Origin: Clostridia bacterium
Lineage (GTDB): Bacteria > Bacillota > Clostridia > Oscillospirales > Ruminococcaceae
Direction: 5' to 3'
Length of the DNA: 64,000 bases
Assembly (NCBI GenBank): GCA_026001145.1
Contig: BNZN01000001.1
Span: 30,212 to 94,211 of the forward strand
In this document: one piece after another, positions 44,560 to 54,441 of the stretch
How the letters are laid out: each line of letters opens with the position of its first letter
Position numbering within the stretch: position 1 is the stretch's first letter
Program-made: the position numbers and the translations under genes
Notes under the pieces: generated by a model
Databases searched by the model: none
What the model was told of the DNA's origin: nothing
Seen by the model: only the letters and a program-made list of their open reading frames with translations

Positions 44560-44850
44560 ATGATAGGTATCGATGAATCTAATCTTGAAGAAACGTTGTG
44601 CGCGTTGGAGCAAGTACGGAAGATGATTTCGATAAAACGGATGAGAGAAGACGTTTCAAGACAACCTTTGATATCAGAAGAAGAGATAGAGTTGTGCCAC
44701 AAAGAAGCAGGAGAAACCCTTCTTGGAATGAAACGGGCAAAAGCGTGGATGGCGGTTAATAAACTAAGAGAAGAAACTTCAAAACGGCCTCCGATAGCAG
44801 AAAAGGAGATAGAGGAGGAAATCGCATTATGCCGTAAAAATGCAAGGTAA
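44560..44850 (+). CDS. Small charged protein with two tandem repeats
   Basis: 96 residues consisting of two similar units of about 42 residues: EETLCALEQVRKMISIKRMRE with ISEEEIELCHKEA, and GETLLGMKRAKAWMAVNKLRE with IAEKEIEEEIALCRKNA. No signal peptide, membrane segment or known domain. It starts nine bases after the secreted protein gene and is probably co-translated. The RBS is weak. The function is unknown. Confidence 0.55.
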   Translation: MIGIDESNLEETLCALEQVRKMISIKRMREDVSRQPLISEEEIELCHKEAGETLLGMKRAKAWMAVNKLREETSKRPPIAEKEIEEEIALCRKNAR

Positions 44851-44908
44851 CGTTCATCGTTATAGATACAAACATATTGGTCTTAACCTGAGAAAATGGT
44901 GATTAATT

Positions 44909-47900
44909 ATGGAAAAATTTGTCAATCTTCATCTTCACAGTGAATATAGCTTGTTGGATGGCGCTTGCCGAATTGGTCAGATTGCAGAAAGGGCAAAAAA
45001 TCTGGGACAGCCTGCCTGTGCAATCACAGATCATGGGGTTATGTATGGTGTTATTGACTTTTATAAGGCTGCAAAAAAAGCGGGGATTAAGCCTTTGATT
45101 GGTTGCGAAGTTTACGTTGCTCAGCGGACAAGGTTTGACAAAGAGTTCAAGATAGACGGCAAAAGCAACCATCTGATACTCTTATGCAAAGATAACGAGG
45201 GATATAAAAACTTGATCAAGATGGTTTCACTTTCGTTTACAGAGGGGTTTTATGTCAAGCCGAGAATAGACAAAGAGCTTTTGCAAAAATATCATCGAGG
45301 GCTTATTTGTCTTTCTGGTTGTATAGGGGGTGAGCTTGCAAAAAGAGCACAAGCCAATGATTACGAAGAAGCTTTGAATGTGGCTCAGTTTTATAAAGAT
45401 CTCTTTGAAGACGACTATTACATAGAATTGCAGAATTATAACACGTCAGAATGTCAATTTGTTAACGAGCGGCTCATCAAAGTGGCAAAAGAGCGTGGAA
45501 TAAAACTCGTTGCAACAAATGACGTGCACTATGTCCACAAAGATGATCACAAGATGCACCAGGTTCTTCTTTGCATTCAGACGAACTCAACGGTTAACAT
45601 GCCAAACATGGAGTTTGTGGCCGATGAATTTTTTATGAAGAGCGAAGCCGAAATGCATGAACTCTTCCCGGATGTTCCAGAAGCGATATCTAACACACTC
45701 GAAGTGGCAGCGAAATGTGACCTGAGCTTTGAGTTTAACGTGACAAAGCTGCCAAATTTTGAAGCCCCTGAAGAAAAGTCAAACGAAGAGTTTTTTTTTG
45801 AGCTGTGTTATGCCGGGTTTGAAAGAATTTATGGCGAAAGTCATGACAAAACCTTAAAAGACCGCCTGGAATATGAGATTTCTGTGATTAAAAACATGGG
45901 ATATATTGATTACTTCCTGATTGTGATGGATTTCATCCAATATGCCAAAAGAAATGACATTCCGGTTGGCCCGGGCAGGGGGTCTGGTGCAGGAAGTATT
46001 GTTGCCTACTGCATAGGGATAACTGGGATTGACCCAACAAAATACAACCTGATTTTTGAACGTTTTTTGAACCCCGAAAGAATAAGTATGCCGGATTTCG
46101 ACATTGATTTTTGCTATGAGCGCAGGCAAGAAGTTATAGACTATGTGGTAGATAAATATGGGAAGGATCACGTGGCGCAGATTGCAACATTTGGAACCAT
46201 GGCGGCAAAGTCGGCGATAAGGGATGTTGCCAGGGTGATGAACTTTTCTTATTCACTTGCAGACAGCACTGCAAAGCTTATCCCAACTGAAATTGGCATT
46301 TCGATTGAAAGATCACTTGGGATTGTTACGGAACTAAAAGAAACATATGGTAACAACCCGGATGTTAAAGAAATTATTGATATGGCAATCAAGCTGGAGG
46401 GAATGCCACGGCACTGTTCCACACACGCCGCCGGAGTTGTGATTACAAAAAATCCAATAGACACAATTGTTCCGCTGCAAAAGATGCAAGAAAATATTAT
46501 AACTCAGTTCCCGATGGGGACTCTTGAAGAACTTGGCCTTTTGAAGATGGATTTTTTGGGTCTTAAATGTTTAACTGTGATAAGTGATACTGAAAAGTCG
46601 ATTAGAGTAAAAAAACCGGAATTTTGCATAGAAAAGATTTCATATGAAGAAAAAGAAGTCTTCAAGATGCTTTCGCTTGGTCTTGGCAAAGGTGTGTTTC
46701 AGTTTGAAGCTTCAAGCGGGATAAGACAGGTTTTGATAAACCTGAAACCTGAATCAATTGAAGATCTTATTGCAATTGTTTCCCTTTTCAGGCCGGGTCC
46801 AATCGAATCAATTCCAACATATGTGGAAAACAAAAATCACAAGGAAAAGATAAGATATAGGCATCCACTGCTGAAGCCAATCTTAGAAGTTACATATGGT
46901 TGTATTGTGTATCAAGAGCAGGTGATGGAGATTTTTCGCAAACTTGCCGGTTATTCTTATGCCGGAGCAGATCTTGTCCGGCGTGCAATTTCCAAAAAGA
47001 AAGCAGATGTGCTTGAAAAAGAGCGGCACAAGTTTATTTATGGACATACTCTTGAAGATGGGAGTGTGCAGTGTGTTGGTGCGGTGGCAAATGGTGTTTC
47101 AAAAGAAATTGCAGACGAAATATTCAACGACATGAGCAGTTTTGCATCCTATGCCTTCAACAAGTCGCATGCCGCTGCTTATGCAACAATTTCTTATCAA
47201 ACGGCATATCTTAAGTGTTTTTATCCGTGTGAATATTTTGCGTCATTGTTAACGAGTGTCAGAGACAACAAAGACAAACTTAAAGAGCACGTTGCCGAGT
47301 GTGCCAGACTAAAGATAAAGATCCTTCCGCCTGACATTAACTTGAGTAATGCGGATTTTGGTGTTGAAGATGGTAAAATAAGATTTGGGATTTCTGCAAT
47401 TAAAGGGGTGGGTCAAAAATTCATTGAGTGCATCGAAGAGCAACGAAAAAAAGGTTGTTTCAGAAGCTTCAAGGATTTCTGTGAACGGTTGAATGGCTAT
47501 GAACTCAGCAAACGTGCAGCTGAAAACCTCATAAAGTCTGGGTGTTTCGACTCGCTTGGCGAGACCCGAAAAAGCTTACTTTCGAATTTTGAACAGGTTG
47601 TAGAGAATGTAAGCAGTAACACGAAAAGCATGGTGCCCGGCCAAATCAGCTTGTTTGGAGAAGAAGAAACCAAGCCGAAAGGTAAAAAAGAAGAACACGA
47701 AGAATTTTCGGAATTTGAACTGGCTGCCTTAGAAAAGGAAGCACTTAGTCTTTATCTTTCGACTCACCCACTTAAAAAATACGAAAAAATGTTTGATTAC
47801 GAAGACATAACGGAGATAAGCGATCTGGATGCCTCGTCAACAGGGAAAGTTATGGGCGTGGTTGTTTCGGTTCAAAGGATTCTTACCAGAAACAGCGAGG

Positions 47901-48340
47901 AGATGGCCTTTTGTACGGTTGAGGACCAAACGGCGAGCATCGAGCTTATTTTGTTCCCCAGAGTCTATAACCTCTTCAGGGCTTTTATAACCGAAGGGAG
48001 CATCGTCGTTGTATCTGGAGAGTTGGACATGAAGGAAGAAACTTCCCCTAAGATATTAGTTTCGAAAATTCAAACGCCGGAGGATTTTGCCGTGCAGGGG
48101 AAGCCAAATTCGGCAAAGGCTGGGCTTTATCTAAAATTTGATGCAAAGGATTCTGAGTCTTATGAAAAAGCCATGAACTTGTTGCAAATTTTCGAGGGGA
48201 AAACAAAAGTACATATGTTCCTTAAGGATGAGAAAAAACTGAAGCGTGCCCCAAGTCAGATTTGGGTTGATGTTAACGAAACACTCATTCAGGAGCTTCG
48301 AAAAATTCTCGGGGATGGTAATGTGAAAAACATAATCTAG
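44909..48340 (+). CDS. dnaE: DNA polymerase III alpha subunit (DnaE type)
   Basis: 1143 residues. The N-terminal PHP domain begins NLHLHSEYSLLDGACRI, the C-family palm has PVGPGRGSGAGSIVAY and the catalytic DFDIDF (PDFDIDFCYERR), and KSHAAAYATISYQTAYLK lies near residue 755. The OB domain comes at about 970-1060. It is the DnaE1 class; no built-in 3'-5' exonuclease is present. It stands alone between the small repeat protein and a MITE copy. Confidence 0.97.
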   Translation: MEKFVNLHLHSEYSLLDGACRIGQIAERAKNLGQPACAITDHGVMYGVIDFYKAAKKAGIKPLIGCEVYVAQRTRFDKEFKIDGKSNHLILLCKDNEGYKNLIKMVSLSFTEGFYVKPRIDKELLQKYHRGLICLSGCIGGELAKRAQANDYEEALNVAQFYKDLFEDDYYIELQNYNTSECQFVNERLIKVAKERGIKLVATNDVHYVHKDDHKMHQVLLCIQTNSTVNMPNMEFVADEFFMKSEAEMHELFPDVPEAISNTLEVAAKCDLSFEFNVTKLPNFEAPEEKSNEEFFFELCYAGFERIYGESHDKTLKDRLEYEISVIKNMGYIDYFLIVMDFIQYAKRNDIPVGPGRGSGAGSIVAYCIGITGIDPTKYNLIFERFLNPERISMPDFDIDFCYERRQEVIDYVVDKYGKDHVAQIATFGTMAAKSAIRDVARVMNFSYSLADSTAKLIPTEIGISIERSLGIVTELKETYGNNPDVKEIIDMAIKLEGMPRHCSTHAAGVVITKNPIDTIVPLQKMQENIITQFPMGTLEELGLLKMDFLGLKCLTVISDTEKSIRVKKPEFCIEKISYEEKEVFKMLSLGLGKGVFQFEASSGIRQVLINLKPESIEDLIAIVSLFRPGPIESIPTYVENKNHKEKIRYRHPLLKPILEVTYGCIVYQEQVMEIFRKLAGYSYAGADLVRRAISKKKADVLEKERHKFIYGHTLEDGSVQCVGAVANGVSKEIADEIFNDMSSFASYAFNKSHAAAYATISYQTAYLKCFYPCEYFASLLTSVRDNKDKLKEHVAECARLKIKILPPDINLSNADFGVEDGKIRFGISAIKGVGQKFIECIEEQRKKGCFRSFKDFCERLNGYELSKRAAENLIKSGCFDSLGETRKSLLSNFEQVVENVSSNTKSMVPGQISLFGEEETKPKGKKEEHEEFSEFELAALEKEALSLYLSTHPLKKYEKMFDYEDITEISDLDASSTGKVMGVVVSVQRILTRNSEEMAFCTVEDQTASIELILFPRVYNLFRAFITEGSIVVVSGELDMKEETSPKILVSKIQTPEDFAVQGKPNSAKAGLYLKFDAKDSESYEKAMNLLQIFEGKTKVHMFLKDEKKLKRAPSQIWVDVNETLIQELRKILGDGNVKNII

Positions 48341-48375
48341 CAAGTTGTTTTTCGAAGCAAGCGACCTCTTCTTCA

Positions 48376-48560
48376 CTTTCCAATCATTCCGGAATTCGAA
48401 ACAAATTCGCTTTCTCGAACTTTTCTTTTGTTTTGAAAACTCGCTTTCAAAAGAAACAAACCGGGAGAGGATTGCGATTTCCCCTCTCTGGATCCACCCT
48501 TTAAACGGTTTTTGCCACAGTCTAAGGTGTTTTACTTTGAACTTAAAATTGTTTGGAAAG
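48376..48560 (-). repeat. Dispersed MITE-like element, copy 5
   Basis: A full 185-bp copy. Plus-strand ends are CTTTCCAATCATTCC and AATTGTTTGGAAAG (short inverted repeats). Read on the minus strand: CCTTAGACTGTGG, ATCCAGAGAGGGG with CCTCTCCCGG, the second hairpin, and GAGAAAGCGAATTTGTT. It fills most of the 328-bp gap after dnaE. Confidence 0.75.
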
Positions 48561-48614
48561 CAATCGGAATGATATTTTCGCAGAGACAGGAAAAGAACCA
48601 GTAGAATCTAAAAT

Positions 48615-48643
48615 TTGAATAAACGCACACATTATGATACTCT
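48615..48643 (+). promoter_or_regulatory. Promoter of the flavoprotein/rluA pair
   Basis: TTGAAT, 17 bases, TACTCT. Confidence 0.45.
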
Positions 48644-48668
48644 ATGTCCAGAGGAGGCCATTTGGTTT

Positions 48669-49736
48669 ATGTATGATGTTGCAATCATTGGATTAGGGCC
48701 AGCAGGTTCCACATTAGCTCGACTGCTGGATAAAAGTTTGTCTGTAATTGCAATAGATAAGAAGAACCTGTCTTCATCTGATGGATTCAGAAAACCGTGC
48801 GGTGGATTGCTTTCTATAGATGCACAAAGGGCATTGTCAAAATTTAATTTGACGTTGCCCAAATCTATTTTGGTTGATCCGCAGATCTTTGCCGTAAAAA
48901 CAATTGATACAAAACAAAAACTCGTGCGGCATTATCAAAGGTTTTATATAAACATGGATCGGCACAAGTTTGATCAGTGGCTTATGAGATTAATTCCTCG
49001 CAATATTGAAATGGCAGAGGATGCGTTTTGCAAAAACATTCTTAAAACGAAGAACCGATTTGAAATCACATACGAACAAGGAACACAGGAAATAAAAGTC
49101 CATGCAAAATATGTTGTTGGGGCTGACGGATCTGATTCATTTGTGAGAAAAAAGCTGTTTGAAAATAAAAAAATCGAGCGGTATCTTTCAATTCAACAAC
49201 ATTTTGTAGATCAGCGTGTGAAGCCATTTTATTCCTGTATTTTCGATAGCGATATTACAGATTCTTACTGTTGGAGCATATCTAAAGACGGACATTTTGT
49301 GCTGGGTGGTGCGTTTCCCATTAACGGAGGTAAGCAGCTATTTGAACAGTTGAAAAACAAAGTTGAAGAACTGTGGTTTCCGTTAGGCGATCCACTCCTA
49401 ACAGAAGCATGTCTTGTGTCGCACCCGAAAAAGATTAGCGATTTTTGTGCAGCAGGCAGCGGAACTTTTCTTGTCGGGGAAGCAGCCGGATTCATTAGCC
49501 CAAGTTCACTTGAGGGGATTAGTTATGCGCTTAACACTGCTCATATCCTAGCAAAAGTGCTAAATAGCCAGTGTAAAAATCCATGCCGCACATACCGCAT
49601 AAAAATTGTACCTATCCGTGCCAAACTATTAATGAAAATTTTGAAGTCTCAGTTTATGTATCGGCCATTTCTGCGGAAATTGGTAATGAAAAGCGGATTA
49701 TTATCAATAGAAGTAGTTAAAGAAGATCAATTTTAA
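48669..49736 (+). CDS. FAD-dependent oxidoreductase, geranylgeranyl-reductase-like
   Basis: 355 residues. The FAD-binding DVAIIGLGPAGSTLARLL is at the N-terminus, the GRKPCGG-type motif reads FRKPCGGLLS, and VGADGSDSFVRKKL and FLVGEAAGFISPSSLEGISYAL complete the family pattern. Such enzymes reduce isoprenoid double bonds or similar substrates; the real substrate here is unknown. The ATG lies 11 bases after GAGGAGG. rluA follows at 16 bp. Confidence 0.85.
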   Translation: MYDVAIIGLGPAGSTLARLLDKSLSVIAIDKKNLSSSDGFRKPCGGLLSIDAQRALSKFNLTLPKSILVDPQIFAVKTIDTKQKLVRHYQRFYINMDRHKFDQWLMRLIPRNIEMAEDAFCKNILKTKNRFEITYEQGTQEIKVHAKYVVGADGSDSFVRKKLFENKKIERYLSIQQHFVDQRVKPFYSCIFDSDITDSYCWSISKDGHFVLGGAFPINGGKQLFEQLKNKVEELWFPLGDPLLTEACLVSHPKKISDFCAAGSGTFLVGEAAGFISPSSLEGISYALNTAHILAKVLNSQCKNPCRTYRIKIVPIRAKLLMKILKSQFMYRPFLRKLVMKSGLLSIEVVKEDQF

Positions 49737-49752
49737 AGAACCGGGTGCTTTG

Positions 49753-50730
49753 ATGAAAACGCTAACAATCGGCTCGAATGATGAAGGGCAAAGACTTGAT
49801 AAATTTCTGCAAAAAACAACAACTCTTCCGGAATCCCTTATGCATAGATATATTCGCAAAAAAAGAATCAAGTTAAACCACAAAAGATGCGAACATAAGG
49901 TGATTTTGCAAAAGGATGACATTTTGGAGCTTTTCATTGGTGATGAGTTTTTTAAACAATCTGAAAAGCCAAGCTTCCTCAGAACCGCATCACTCCCGGA
50001 TGTTTTTTATGAAGATGAGAATATTCTGATTGCGAACAAGCCACCTAGGCAGTTGACACACGAAAATGAAGATGAAAAAATTAACACGCTGGTTAATTCA
50101 ATTAAGCTTTACCTTTTTCGAAAAGGTGAATATGACCCAGAGCGGGAAAATAGTTTTGCACCGGCACTTTGCCATTTGATTGACAGAAACACTGGTGGGC
50201 TTGTTATTGCGGCAAAAAATGCACAAGCACTCAGAATTATGAACCAAAAAATTAAAAACCGCGAGGTCAAAAAAACATATCTTTGCCTTGTTCACGGGGT
50301 TCCTCAAAAAAAAGAAGATTTACTTACAGCTTATCTGCAAAAAGGTAAAAACAACAATCTGGTCGAAATAAGTGGATTCCCTAAACCAGGCTACAGAATC
50401 ATCAAAACAAAATATAAAGTCCTTGAAACAAATGAGTCGGCGTCTCTTCTTGAAATTAACCTTATCACGGGGCGGACTCACCAAATTCGTGCCCATCTCG
50501 CTTACATTGGGTACCCGTTAATAGGGGACAACAAATATGGAAGTGCAGAGAAAAACAAAGCTTATGGATTCAAATTCCAGGCCCTGTGTGCGAATGAGCT
50601 GAAATTCGAATTTAGCTCAAGTGCTGGTCACCTTGATTACTTGCAGGGCAAAGAATTTAAGTTAAAAAAGATCTGGTTTGCGGACAAATCGCCGCAATTC
50701 AAAAAAGAGAGATCAGCCTTTTCAAACTGA
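49753..50730 (+). CDS. RluA family pseudouridine synthase
   Basis: 325 residues with an N-terminal S4 RNA-binding domain (GQRLDKFLQKTTTLPESLMHRYIRKKRIKLN) and the catalytic domain with HLIDRNTGGLVIAAK (catalytic Asp in the RLDxxTSG position, here LIDRNTGG) and GRTHQIRAHLAYIGYPLIGDNKYG. It converts uridine to pseudouridine in rRNA; the exact target site is uncertain (RluC/D-like). It is the second gene after the flavoprotein. Confidence 0.92.
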   Translation: MKTLTIGSNDEGQRLDKFLQKTTTLPESLMHRYIRKKRIKLNHKRCEHKVILQKDDILELFIGDEFFKQSEKPSFLRTASLPDVFYEDENILIANKPPRQLTHENEDEKINTLVNSIKLYLFRKGEYDPERENSFAPALCHLIDRNTGGLVIAAKNAQALRIMNQKIKNREVKKTYLCLVHGVPQKKEDLLTAYLQKGKNNNLVEISGFPKPGYRIIKTKYKVLETNESASLLEINLITGRTHQIRAHLAYIGYPLIGDNKYGSAEKNKAYGFKFQALCANELKFEFSSSAGHLDYLQGKEFKLKKIWFADKSPQFKKERSAFSN

Positions 50731-50864
50731 TCCCCGTTTTCAGATTGCTCTTTTATTGTTTATGCCATGAAGTACTAGGCTTCAGAACTCGAAGTTACAG
50801 AACTTTGCCCGGGTCGGCGCAGCTTGCGTTCAAAAACTGCATGCATGTTTGTGTCCTTTCTGCG

Positions 50865-51429
50865 TTAGGCTCCGGCACACCAGAGATTGCCTTTCTTCTC
50901 AACCAGAACTTTTTTCAATTTATAGCCCAGGCGTTGCTTTATGGTGACGGTCAGTTGTTTTTGTTCGGTGTGGTTCGCTGGGGCTGACAACGAGCTCGGG
51001 AGTTTCTTGGCCATATGTGACTGCTATGCTTCTGCCCGGATCAGCAGACGTTTTGAATTTGAATAGGAGTGGCTCCGTCGTAGTTACAGGATTGTTTCTT
51101 TCCTCATTGCTATTACCAACCAAATCGCCGAACGCCGGAAACGAGCCACTCTCTGCGCGAACAGAACCGTCCAGCGCGCTGCGATCGACGTCCGCGAAAC
51201 AGCCTAGCGCACGGCCCAAGCCGACAACACCTTCCAGGAAGAGAGCTTCGCCTACCTCCACGACACAGACAAACGAAGCGCGAGCACAGCAGACAACCAC
51301 ACACGACGCCTGACCGGCGACGCCACACCCGTGGTAAATCCAGTAGTGTGGGTGTTGAAAAGTTTGTTGAGACGTGATATACTGAACTGAGATGTTTTGC
51401 GCTGTGGAGAACCCCTTGGTTTTGGCCAT
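50865..51429 (-). pseudogene. Possible decayed GC-rich gene between rluA and secA
   Basis: The 758-bp gap is GC-rich in its middle, like the bodies of the secreted proteins. On the minus strand a protein-like frame ending LLFKFKTSADPGRSIAVTYG, then QETPELVV, runs into a second frame reading HTEQKQLTVTIKQRLGYKLK and ends at a TAA at 50865-50867. A frameshift near 50970 would join them. No signal peptide, RBS or TTGACA promoter was found at the other end. On the plus strand only a Ser/Thr/Pro-rich low-complexity frame exists. It is best read as a remnant. Confidence 0.35.
51355..51383 (+). promoter_or_regulatory. secA promoter
   Basis: TTGAAA, 17 bases, TATACT, leaving a leader of about 100 nt before secA. 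Confidence 0.6.
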
Positions 51430-51488
51430 TGGGGGACGTTGGTTTTGCGCAAATGTGATTGTTTTGTGGCGGAGGTAGAGAGATAAAA

Positions 51489-54290
51489 ATGAAACTCAAG
51501 AAAATGTTTAAGTCTTATTCAACAAAGGAACTTAAGAGGATTGAGCCAATCAAAGAGTCGGTTCTTGCCCTTGAAGAAAAATTCAAAGCCATGTCCGATG
51601 GTGAACTCAAAGAGATGACTAATATTTTGAAGGAACGTCTTTCGAATGGTGCAACTTTGGATGAGTTGCTGCCAGAAGCTTTTGCTGTCTGCGTTGAAAC
51701 TTCGTCCCGTGTTTTGGGTATGCGGCACTTCCCTGTTCAGGTTCTTGGGGGAATTGTTTTGCATCAGGGAAGAATTGCGGAGATGAAAACGGGAGAAGGA
51801 AAGACCCTTGTTGCAACACTTCCAACCTATCTTAACGCTCTTACTGGGCATGGGGTTCACATTGTTACCGTGAATGATTATCTTGCGAAACGTGACGCGG
51901 AGCAAATGGGGAAAATTTACAGGTTTTTGGGTCTCAGTGTTGGTGTGATTGTTCATGAGTTATCTGCAAGGCAGCGCATGGAAGCTTATGGGGCAGATGT
52001 TACATATGGAACGAACAATGAGTTTGGGTTTGATTACCTGAAGGATAACATGGTGCCAAGGAAAGAAGAGCTTGTTCAGCGCGGCCAAAACTTTGCAATT
52101 GTGGATGAAGTTGACTCGATTCTTATTGATGAAGCAAGAACGCCGCTTATTATTTCTGGGCCGGGGGATAAGTCAACAGAACTTTATCAAATGGCGGATG
52201 TTTTTGTTCATACTTTGAGCATGATAAAAATCAAAGAGCTTGACGAACGTGAAGATAATGAACACTACGAAGCCGATTATATTGTTGATGAAAAGGCGAA
52301 GACTGCAACGTTAACCAAGCACGGAATTGAGAAAGCGGAAAAGTTTTTTGGTATTCGAAACCTCATAGAAGCGGAAAATGTTACTCTTCAGCATCACATC
52401 AACCAGGCGATAAAAGCGCATGGAACGATGAGCCTTGATGTTGATTATGTTGTTAAAGATGGCGAAGTTATTATTGTTGATGAGTTCACAGGTCGGCTTA
52501 TGCAGGGCAGACGCTATAGTGAAGGGTTGCACCAGGCGATTGAGGCAAAAGAAAAGGTGAATGTTCAACGCGAATCGCAGACACTTGCGACAATCACCTT
52601 CCAGAATTACTTCAGGTTATATAAGAAACTTTCTGGAATGACTGGAACGGCGCTTACAGAGGAAGCTGAATTTCGGCAGATTTATCATCTTGATGTTGTT
52701 GAAATCCCAACGAACATGCCTATGATCCGGACAGATTACCCCGATGCTGTTTACAGAACAGAGCTTGGTAAATATGATTGTGTTATTAAAGAAATTCTTA
52801 AGTGCCACAAAAAAGGACAGCCGGTTCTTGTTGGAACCATCTCGATTGAAAAATCGGAATATCTTGGTTCATTGCTGAAAAAAGTTGGCATCAAGCACGA
52901 GATTTTGAATGCCAAGCAGCACGAAAAAGAAGCAGAAATCATTGCACAGGCCGGCAAGTTGGGTGCTGTTACAATTGCAACCAACATGGCTGGTCGAGGA
53001 ACAGACATCATTCTGGGAGGCAACGCGGAGCTGAGCGCAAAGATCGAGTTGCGTCGTTTGGGCATTGCAAAAGAGATAATCAGTGAGGCAACTGGGTTTG
53101 CAAGCTCCGAGGACCCCGATGTTCTTGAAGCCCGCAAAGTTTATACTCACCTTGTTGAAAAATTCAAGGAAGAGGTCAAAAAAGAGGCCAAAACGGTTAT
53201 TGAAGCTGGCGGGTTGTTCATCATGGGAACCGAACGCCATGAATCAAGGCGTATTGACAATCAGTTGCGTGGGCGTTCCGGGAGGCAAGGGGACCCGGGA
53301 GAGAGCCGCTTTTTCCTTTCTGCTGACGATAGTTTAATTCGTCTTTTCGGTGGCGACCGCATGCAGAAGATAATGGCTGCGTTTAATCTGCCGGAGGACG
53401 AGGCAATTGACAGCAAAATGCTAAGTAACACGATTGAAAATGCGCAAAAAAAGATTGAAGGCCGCAATTTTGAGCTTCGGAAAAACGTTTTGCAGTTTGA
53501 TGATGTTATGAATAAGCAGCGTGCAATCATCTATTCGCAGCGTTCCAAGGTGTTGAATGGAGAAGACATCCGTTCATATATTTTGAAGATGTTGGATGAT
53601 GTTGTGACGGCAACGGTCAATTCATATCTTTCTGCAGGAATTTCACCTGAACACTGGAATCTGGAAGGGCTGAAGGATCATTTTCTGGGTTGGCTTACCA
53701 CCGAAGATGATTTCAAATATGCACCCGAAGTCTTGGAAGAACTCGAGCGTGACCAGGTTTGTGCAGAACTTAAGACTCGTGCGCAGGAACTTTATTCGCA
53801 GAAAGAAGCTGAAATTGGCTCTGATATTATGCGAGAGTTGGAAAGAAGCGCTGTGCTCCGCAATGTTGACGAGCATTGGGTTGAGCACATTGACGCCATG
53901 CACGAACTAAAGCGTGGCATCGGTCTGCGTTCTTATGCGCAACGCGACCCTGTTGTTGAATATCGTCTGGAAGGCTTTGATATGTTCGATAACATGATTG
54001 CAAGTATCCAGGAGAACACCATCAAGATGTTGCTGCTTGCTCGCCCATTCCGGCAGTTCGAGACTATTGCCCCAGACGAAGAGGGAGCTGACGAATTTTC
54101 AAAGTTGCTTAAAGCAAAAGCTCAGGCGAAGCAGCAAACAACAGAAACTTTGGAAGAAAGTATTGCGCCACCCAAAGCGGGAGAGTCGAAGAATTCGCAG
54201 CGAAAGTCAGAAAAAATTGATCGCAATGGTTTGTGCCCTTGTGGGAGTGGCAAGAAATATAAAAAGTGTTGTGGTCAGGAGCGCCCATAA
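51489..54290 (+). CDS. secA: Preprotein translocase ATPase SecA
   Basis: 933 residues. Walker A MKTGEGKTLVATLP, the DEAD-like VDEVDSILIDEARTPL, ATNMAGRGTDIILGG and the C-terminal zinc-binding CPCGSGKKYKKCC (SEC-C) are all present, so this is a complete SecA that drives proteins through SecYEG. The ATG after GGAGGTAGAG is the natural start. It supplies the export route used by the many signal-peptide proteins of this region. Confidence 0.97.
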   Translation: MKLKKMFKSYSTKELKRIEPIKESVLALEEKFKAMSDGELKEMTNILKERLSNGATLDELLPEAFAVCVETSSRVLGMRHFPVQVLGGIVLHQGRIAEMKTGEGKTLVATLPTYLNALTGHGVHIVTVNDYLAKRDAEQMGKIYRFLGLSVGVIVHELSARQRMEAYGADVTYGTNNEFGFDYLKDNMVPRKEELVQRGQNFAIVDEVDSILIDEARTPLIISGPGDKSTELYQMADVFVHTLSMIKIKELDEREDNEHYEADYIVDEKAKTATLTKHGIEKAEKFFGIRNLIEAENVTLQHHINQAIKAHGTMSLDVDYVVKDGEVIIVDEFTGRLMQGRRYSEGLHQAIEAKEKVNVQRESQTLATITFQNYFRLYKKLSGMTGTALTEEAEFRQIYHLDVVEIPTNMPMIRTDYPDAVYRTELGKYDCVIKEILKCHKKGQPVLVGTISIEKSEYLGSLLKKVGIKHEILNAKQHEKEAEIIAQAGKLGAVTIATNMAGRGTDIILGGNAELSAKIELRRLGIAKEIISEATGFASSEDPDVLEARKVYTHLVEKFKEEVKKEAKTVIEAGGLFIMGTERHESRRIDNQLRGRSGRQGDPGESRFFLSADDSLIRLFGGDRMQKIMAAFNLPEDEAIDSKMLSNTIENAQKKIEGRNFELRKNVLQFDDVMNKQRAIIYSQRSKVLNGEDIRSYILKMLDDVVTATVNSYLSAGISPEHWNLEGLKDHFLGWLTTEDDFKYAPEVLEELERDQVCAELKTRAQELYSQKEAEIGSDIMRELERSAVLRNVDEHWVEHIDAMHELKRGIGLRSYAQRDPVVEYRLEGFDMFDNMIASIQENTIKMLLLARPFRQFETIAPDEEGADEFSKLLKAKAQAKQQTTETLEESIAPPKAGESKNSQRKSEKIDRNGLCPCGSGKKYKKCCGQERP

Positions 54291-54441
54291 AGCATGGCTG
54301 GGGTGTATTTGAAAATCGGGATGCAGCAAAGAAACATAAACTTAGCATAATCACCACAAGGCTCGGCAAAAATAATTGCAAGTTCGTTAAAAAAGTCAAT
54401 TGATTTTTCAGGTGAAAACATATTTTTAGGAGGAATTTTTT

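Noticed and set aside
51017-51313. Plus-strand frame rich in Ser, Thr and Pro upstream of secA
   Set aside because: Low-complexity reading of a GC-rich stretch, GTG start without RBS, overlapping the more protein-like minus-strand frames.
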